Shown: piece by piece, positions 15,277 through 19,031 of the stretch
Position numbering within the stretch: the first letter of the stretch is position 1
Layout: each line of letters begins with the position of its first letter
From: JBOHER01 sp050701115
GTDB lineage: Bacteria; Actinomycetota; Actinomycetes; Mycobacteriales; Pseudonocardiaceae
Assembly: GCA_050701115.1 (NCBI GenBank)
Contig: JBOHER010000173.1
Span: 1 to 19,031 of the forward strand
DNA: 19,031 nucleotides
Direction: 5' to 3'
Notes under the pieces: generated by a model
The model's database searches: none
The model's input: the letters and a program-made list of their open reading frames with translations, nothing else
What the model was told of the DNA's origin: nothing
Made by a program: the position numbers and the translations under genes

Positions 15277-16866
15277 ATGCCGCCGACCCGAGAGAACGCC
15301 GCTCGCCCACCGGCACCGTTGCGGCTGGCCGAGCTGATCGCTGCACTGTCGGTCGGCACCGACATCGGCACGGGGCAGCCGATCGAGCACGCGCTACGCA
15401 CGTGTCTGCTGTCCCAGGAACTGGCTCGCCGCTCCGGAATCGCCGGTGATCAGCTCGCCGACGTGTACTACCTCGCGTTGCTTCGGTTTGTAGGTTGCAC
15501 TGCGGATGCGGCCGAGACGGCTGCCCTGGTGGGCGGAAACGAGATCGGCTTCATCGCAGGCATGGCGCCCGCGTTCATGGGCACCACCGGCGAGCAGATG
15601 CGTGCGCTGATCCGCAGCACCGGTGTGGATCTCCCGCCACTTCGCCGAGCCGGGCGGATCGCAGCGGCCCTGGCGGAGGTCAAGGGCGCCGAACGGGCGG
15701 TCACGGCCCACTGCGATGCCGCTCAGCAGTTGTCCGCGCGACTCGGCGTGAGCGAAGGCGTGACCTCCGCCCTCGGTCTTGCCTTCGAACGTTGGGACGG
15801 CAAGGGCATTCCCGGTCGCTGTACCGGCAAGGAGGTGCCAGAGGCGGTGCGGGTGGTGGTGGTGGCTCGCGACGTCGATCTGTGGGTCAGGCTCGCCGGT
15901 GTCGAGCAGGCGATCGAGATCATCGCTCGTCGGGCCGGTCGCGCCTACGACCCCGCCGTGGCTGCCGCATTCACCACCGACGCGCCCGCGGTGCTGGGCG
16001 CCGTGGGCTCGCCCGACGCCTGGCAGGCGGTACTCGACGCGGAGCCCGAACCCGCGATTCGTATCGGGCCCGACCAACTTCCCGCAGTTCTGCACGCCTT
16101 CGCCGACTTCGCCGACCTGAAGTCGCCGTGGTTCCGCGGGCATTCGCGCGCTGTCGCCGCCCTCGCGGCGGACGCCGCGCGGGTCAGCGGGCTACCAGAC
16201 GCGGAGGTGACCGCGGTGCTGCATGCCGGTCTGGTGCATGACCTCGGGCGGGTTGGGATCCCTAACGGCATTTGGGACCGAACAGGCCCACTGTCGGTCG
16301 ACGACTGGGAGAAGGTCCGCCTGCATCCGTACCTCACCGAGCGGATCCTCAATCGCTCGGCCACACTCGCGCCGCTCGCTCGGCTCGCGGCGTGCCACCA
16401 CGAGCGCGCTGACGGCTCAGGCTATTACCGCAATGCCTGCGGGCCTGAGTTGTCCTACCCGGAGCAGCTGCTCGCGGCCGCCGATGCCTACCAGGCGATG
16501 ACCGAAGCCCGCCCACATCGGCCCGCGCTGTCACTTGATCGCGCGGCCGCCGAACTCCGGCGAGAGTGCGCCGCGGGTCGATTCGCAACCGCGGTCGTCG
16601 CGGCGGTCCTCGAAGCCGGTGGGCACGCCACGGGCAGCCAGCACAAGCCGTGGCCCGCAGGCCTGACCGAGCGCGAGATCGAGGTGCTGCGCCTTATCGC
16701 ACGCGGTCACTCCAACCGAAGCGTGGCAACAGCACTCGTGATCTCGCCCAAGACCGTTGGCGCCCACGTCGAACACATCTACACGAAGGCAGGCGTATGC
16801 ACCCGGGCCGGGGCGGCTCTGTTCGCGATGCAGCACCACTTGCTGGAGCCTCCCAACGACCGCTGA
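15277..16866 (+). CDS. Tandem HD-GYP-like phosphohydrolase with C-terminal LuxR DNA-binding domain
   Basis: The product (529 residues) joins two HD-GYP-related halves to a LuxR-type helix-turn-helix. The second half (about 265-445) is intact: GHSRAVA, LVHDLGRVGIP (319-329; HD at 321-322), His350 in VRLHPYLTE, HHERADGSGYYR (374-385) and ADAYQAMTEARPHRPALS. The first half (about 35-230) has the same plan but lost its metal ligands: FVGCTAD replaces the HD box and FERWDGKGIPG (170-180) replaces HHExxDGxGYP. LTEREIEVLRLIARGHSNRS (463-482) and SPKTVGAHVEHIYTKAG (490-506) form the DNA-binding domain. An AGGAGG six bases before the ATG sets the start; the frame stays open upstream without support. 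The second domain has GYY rather than GYP, so cyclic-dinucleotide hydrolysis is uncertain. It may be a nucleotide- or ligand-sensing transcription factor. Confidence 0.9.
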   Translation: MPPTRENAARPPAPLRLAELIAALSVGTDIGTGQPIEHALRTCLLSQELARRSGIAGDQLADVYYLALLRFVGCTADAAETAALVGGNEIGFIAGMAPAFMGTTGEQMRALIRSTGVDLPPLRRAGRIAAALAEVKGAERAVTAHCDAAQQLSARLGVSEGVTSALGLAFERWDGKGIPGRCTGKEVPEAVRVVVVARDVDLWVRLAGVEQAIEIIARRAGRAYDPAVAAAFTTDAPAVLGAVGSPDAWQAVLDAEPEPAIRIGPDQLPAVLHAFADFADLKSPWFRGHSRAVAALAADAARVSGLPDAEVTAVLHAGLVHDLGRVGIPNGIWDRTGPLSVDDWEKVRLHPYLTERILNRSATLAPLARLAACHHERADGSGYYRNACGPELSYPEQLLAAADAYQAMTEARPHRPALSLDRAAAELRRECAAGRFATAVVAAVLEAGGHATGSQHKPWPAGLTEREIEVLRLIARGHSNRSVATALVISPKTVGAHVEHIYTKAGVCTRAGAALFAMQHHLLEPPNDR

Positions 16867-16926
16867 TGCCGGGACGGCAGCGAAACCCGCCTCGGTGGAT
16901 TCGAGACCCATTCCGTAAGTTGTTGC

Positions 16927-16940
16927 CTTCTTCGAAGAAG
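16927..16940. promoter_or_regulatory. Perfect 14-bp palindrome in the promoter spacer
   Basis: CTTCTTCGAAGAAG is a perfect palindrome lying between the predicted -35 and -10 boxes of the toxin-antitoxin promoter. It is a good candidate operator for autorepression by the Phd-type antitoxin or its complex with toxin. Binding is inferred. Confidence 0.5.
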
Positions 16941-16943
16941 ATG

Positions 16944-16958
16944 TCTAGTCTGTCTAGA
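16944..16958. promoter_or_regulatory. Second operator-like inverted repeat over the -10 box
   Basis: TCTAG (16944-16948) and CTAGA (16954-16958) are inverted around TCTGT; the same stretch also holds TGTCTAG twice as a direct repeat (16942-16948, 16951-16957). It covers the -10 box and the start site, as expected for toxin-antitoxin autoregulation. Confidence 0.45.
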
Positions 16959-17245
16959 TGGAAGGTAGGTGGCAGGTTCAGGATGCCAAGCAACGGTTGA
17001 GCGAAGTGCTGCGCAAAGCTCAGCTCGAGGGACCTCAGTTCGTCACAAAACACGGGGAGGAGGTGGCGGTCGTGATCGACATCACCTACTACCGCCATTT
17101 GACGGGCGCCGACGTGGAGTTCGACTTCAAGCAGGCGCTCGCCGGGCATGAACTGACAGACGAGGTCGTCGACGTCCTGGACGGGGTTGTCGGCGAGCGT
17201 GCGCGCGATCTGCCTCGCGAGGTCGACCTGGAGCCGCACCGGTGA
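16958..17245 (+). CDS. Antitoxin of the Phd/YefM family
   Basis: The product (95 residues) shows the Phd/YefM N-terminal DNA-binding fold: WQVQDAKQRLSEVLRKAQ (5-22), then GPQFVTKHGEEVAVVI (25-40), the strand-turn-strand that follows in this family. The acidic C-terminal tail (residues 50-95) should wrap and neutralise the toxin. Its TGA overlaps the toxin's GTG as GTGA, so the two are translationally coupled. The ATG lies directly after a -10 box, and no ribosome binding site is visible. It most likely represses its own promoter through the palindromes at 16927-16958. Confidence 0.9.
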   Translation: MEGRWQVQDAKQRLSEVLRKAQLEGPQFVTKHGEEVAVVIDITYYRHLTGADVEFDFKQALAGHELTDEVVDVLDGVVGERARDLPREVDLEPHR

Positions 17246-17664
17246 GCTTTCTGTTGGACACCAACGTGGTGTCCGAGGTGCGCAGGCGCAAGCCCGATCC
17301 CGGATTGGCTGCCTGGTGGGAGCAGGTCTCGTCGAGTCGGCTGTACCTCAGCGTGCTGACCGTGGGCGAGTTGCACCGCGGTGTCGAGCGGGTCAGGCGG
17401 CGCGGCGATATCGGGCAGGCGGAGGCCCTCGGCGAGTGGTTGTCGCGCGTGGTGCGTCAGTTCGCCGACCGCATCTTGCCGGTGGAGCCCGCCGTGGCCG
17501 TGGAATGGGGCCGGCAGGATCAGGCTCAGCCGGCACCGGTCGTGGACGGACTCATCGCAGCGACCGCCGTCGTGCACGATCTGACTTTGGTGACCAGGAA
17601 CCGTCGCGACATGGAGTGCACCGGCGTGCGGCTGCACAACCCGTTTTCCGGCGCACGCACTTGA
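17242..17664 (+). CDS. vapC: PIN-domain ribonuclease toxin (VapC family)
   Basis: The product (140 residues) is a complete PIN-domain protein. Its acidic active site is visible: Asp6 in LLDTNVVSE, Glu43 in TVGELHRG, Asp102 in VVDGLIAATA, and Asp123 with Asn120 in TRNRRDM. These coordinate the metal for single-strand RNA cleavage, typically of tRNA or rRNA in this family. The GTG start overlaps the antitoxin stop by four bases. The pairing of a Phd/YefM antitoxin with a PIN toxin is a common hybrid arrangement. The length (about 130-140) is normal. The target RNA cannot be predicted. Confidence 0.92.
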   Translation: MSFLLDTNVVSEVRRRKPDPGLAAWWEQVSSSRLYLSVLTVGELHRGVERVRRRGDIGQAEALGEWLSRVVRQFADRILPVEPAVAVEWGRQDQAQPAPVVDGLIAATAVVHDLTLVTRNRRDMECTGVRLHNPFSGART

Positions 17665-17666
17665 CT

Positions 17667-17682
17667 CTGTACTGCAGTACAG
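17667..17682. repeat. Perfect 16-bp palindrome between convergent genes
   Basis: CTGTACTGCAGTACAG is perfectly self-complementary and begins three bases after the VapC stop. GCAGTAC recurs at 17696-17702. The palindrome lies between convergent genes, so it has no obvious promoter to serve. It could be a weak bidirectional hairpin or a regulator binding site left from an earlier arrangement. Confidence 0.6.
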
Positions 17683-17725
17683 CGTTGCTGCCTGCCGCAG
17701 TACCGTGAGCTCGCGGAGGCTCTGT

Positions 17726-18874
17726 TCATCTCAGCAGGTCACGGAGAAACGGACCGGCGCGCGCCTTCGGGTCGAACCACGTCGACTTTGGCGGCATCAC
17801 TTCGCCTGCGTCGGCGACCGCCATGACCTGCTCCATGCTGGGAGGGTGCAGGAGGAAGCCGATCGCCTGGTGGTCGTCACACCAGCGCGCGACGGCCGCG
17901 CTGTCCAACGTGCCGGGCAGCAGGTTGACCCGCGGGTCCGATCCGATGGCGGCGACCCCCAGCAATGGGGCAAGGATGCCCTCTTCGAGCGCCACGACGT
18001 CAAGCGAAGAACGGGCGTCGGCCGAGTTCCGGATCGTGCGCAGCCGCAGCCGGTACCAGTGGCCGTCGAGTCGCACCGACACCACCCCGGCCGCTGTCTT
18101 TGCCACCTCGGCAGTGGTGCATTTCTCGAGCCGCTCGGTAGCGGGTTGTGCGGCCAACGCCTCGAGCAACCTCGACGCCGGTACTCCGGCCGGCGGGGAG
18201 ATGCAGCGGTGATAGGCGAACACTCGTAGCTCGTCGATAGGGAAGAGGGCGCCGAGGCCGAAGTCGGAGGCCCGATCTTGGTCGTCCCGGTGCCGCAGGG
18301 CCGCGAAGCGATCCGCGGCGGCCATTCGATGGTGACCGTCCGCGATGTAGAGCTCCTGCAGGTCATCCAGCTCGGCCTGGACCGCTTGCGTCAGTTCGGC
18401 GGCGTGCTCGATCCATACGGTCTGCTGCAGGCCGTCCTCGGACACCAGGTGGACGGCGGGCTCACCCCCTGCGACCTCGGCGAGCAGGGAACGCAGCCGA
18501 GGGCGAGGTAGATGGGCGAGCGTCACCGGCACCAACTCGATCTCGGCGGCATCCAGCAACTCACCGAGCTGGCGCTCCCGCTCGGGGCGGGTGGCTTCAT
18601 GCCGCCGTACTCTGCCGCTGCGGTAGTCCTCCAGCGGCACCTCGACCACGACCCCGGTTTGCTGGTGCCCACCCGACGACAGCCGGTAGACCACTGTGGA
18701 CGGTGTTCGGGTGAGGCTTGCGTCGTCGGCCAGCCGACGCAGCCGTGCCGCATCGCGACGGACCTGGTCGAGCGAGCCAGCGCCGGATCCGAACAGCGCA
18801 GAGTCGAGTGTGGCCAGCTCCCCGGCGAGCGGTGGGCCCACGACGAACGCACGGGTTGGGCGCAGCCGGTTCAC
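17726..18874 (-). CDS. DUF1015 family protein
   Basis: The product (382 residues) belongs to the DUF1015 (COG4198) family, whose biochemical role is not established. Family landmarks appear in order: RRHEATRPERERQLGELLDA (90-109), YIADGHHRMAAA (176-187) and, near the C-terminus, MPPKSTWFDPKARAG (360-374). DGHHR resembles the loop of ParB/SerK-type nucleotide-using proteins, which hints at nucleotide or phosphate chemistry but does not prove it. The protein is a little shorter than many members (about 400-430). The GTG start at 18872-18874 has no strong ribosome binding site; no better one is seen. It converges with vapC and no partner gene is in view. Confidence 0.88.
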   Translation of the reverse strand: MNRLRPTRAFVVGPPLAGELATLDSALFGSGAGSLDQVRRDAARLRRLADDASLTRTPSTVVYRLSSGGHQQTGVVVEVPLEDYRSGRVRRHEATRPERERQLGELLDAAEIELVPVTLAHLPRPRLRSLLAEVAGGEPAVHLVSEDGLQQTVWIEHAAELTQAVQAELDDLQELYIADGHHRMAAADRFAALRHRDDQDRASDFGLGALFPIDELRVFAYHRCISPPAGVPASRLLEALAAQPATERLEKCTTAEVAKTAAGVVSVRLDGHWYRLRLRTIRNSADARSSLDVVALEEGILAPLLGVAAIGSDPRVNLLPGTLDSAAVARWCDDHQAIGFLLHPPSMEQVMAVADAGEVMPPKSTWFDPKARAGPFLRDLLR

Positions 18875-18956
18875 ACCGTCACTCTACGAGCCGAGCGCAT
18901 CGTAACCGGCCGGATTCGGGCCCCGGTCCTTGTCCAGCAGTCGCAGTTCGAGCACC

Positions 18957-18991
18957 GAGGAAACTCATCGTCGGCGCGATGAGTTTTCCTC
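18957..18991. terminator. Strong hairpin, possible terminator, in the right-end intergenic region
   Basis: GAGGAAACTCATCG (18957-18970) pairs with CGATGAGTTTTCCTC (18977-18991) with a single bulged base and a six-base loop (TCGGCG). The stem ends in A/T-rich sequence, but no clear U-tract follows in either direction. It lies about 83 bases upstream of the DUF1015 gene and may end transcription of a gene beyond the window edge. The rest of 18875-19031 shows no gene. Confidence 0.45.
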
Positions 18992-19031
18992 GCGAGCCTG
19001 GTCTGTACCGGTGAGCCCGCCCCATCCGGGG

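Larger units (their letters stand above)
16923..16958 (+). promoter_or_regulatory. Predicted leaderless promoter of the toxin-antitoxin pair
   Basis: TTGCCT (16923-16928) and TAGTCT (16946-16951) are spaced by exactly 17 bases, and six bases separate the -10 box from the A of the antitoxin ATG. No Shine-Dalgarno sequence precedes that ATG. The arrangement is the one expected for actinobacterial leaderless transcripts, where transcription starts on the A of the start codon. Confidence 0.55.

Overview
The window is high-GC DNA with dense gene packing, many GTG starts, stop-start overlaps and strong AGGAGG-type ribosome binding sites. It carries six-TM/HAMP cyclase, HD-GYP/LuxR and DUF1015 genes and GC-rich intergenic palindromes. 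This fits a filamentous actinomycete, probably of the Pseudonocardiaceae type (Amycolatopsis or Saccharopolyspora-like). The taxon is an inference from style, not from a marker gene. No rRNA, tRNA, CRISPR array, insertion sequence or phage gene was seen.

Left part (about 133-9114, all minus strand): one tightly packed seven-gene operon, read from right to left. It encodes a DmdA-like GcvT-family methyltransferase, a divergent MetF-like reductase, formate-tetrahydrofolate ligase (Fhs), a dimethylglycine/sarcosine dehydrogenase-like FAD protein fused to a GcvT domain, ETF beta, ETF alpha and an IclR regulator. Together they look like a catabolic C1 module. Methyl groups would be taken from one or more methylated substrates onto tetrahydrofolate, by direct transfer (DmdA-like) or by oxidation (FAD-GcvT fusion with its own ETF). 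They would then be oxidised and released as formate with ATP recovery by Fhs. FolD, needed between methylene- and formyl-THF, is not in the window. A promoter with an 8-bp-arm palindrome lies upstream of the first gene, and a 34-bp-arm palindrome sits between genes one and two.

Middle (9241-11727): a noncoding array of nine 21-nt-spaced units, three in one orientation and six in the other, then a TetR regulator and a membrane class III adenylate cyclase, both on the minus strand.

Right part: two adjacent plus-strand acyl-CoA dehydrogenases (11891-14221) diverge from the cyclase. They are followed by a convergent alpha/beta hydrolase, a plus-strand tandem HD-GYP/LuxR protein, a Phd-VapC toxin-antitoxin pair with an apparently leaderless, palindrome-loaded promoter, and a minus-strand DUF1015 gene. 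The last 157 bases hold no gene but contain a strong hairpin.
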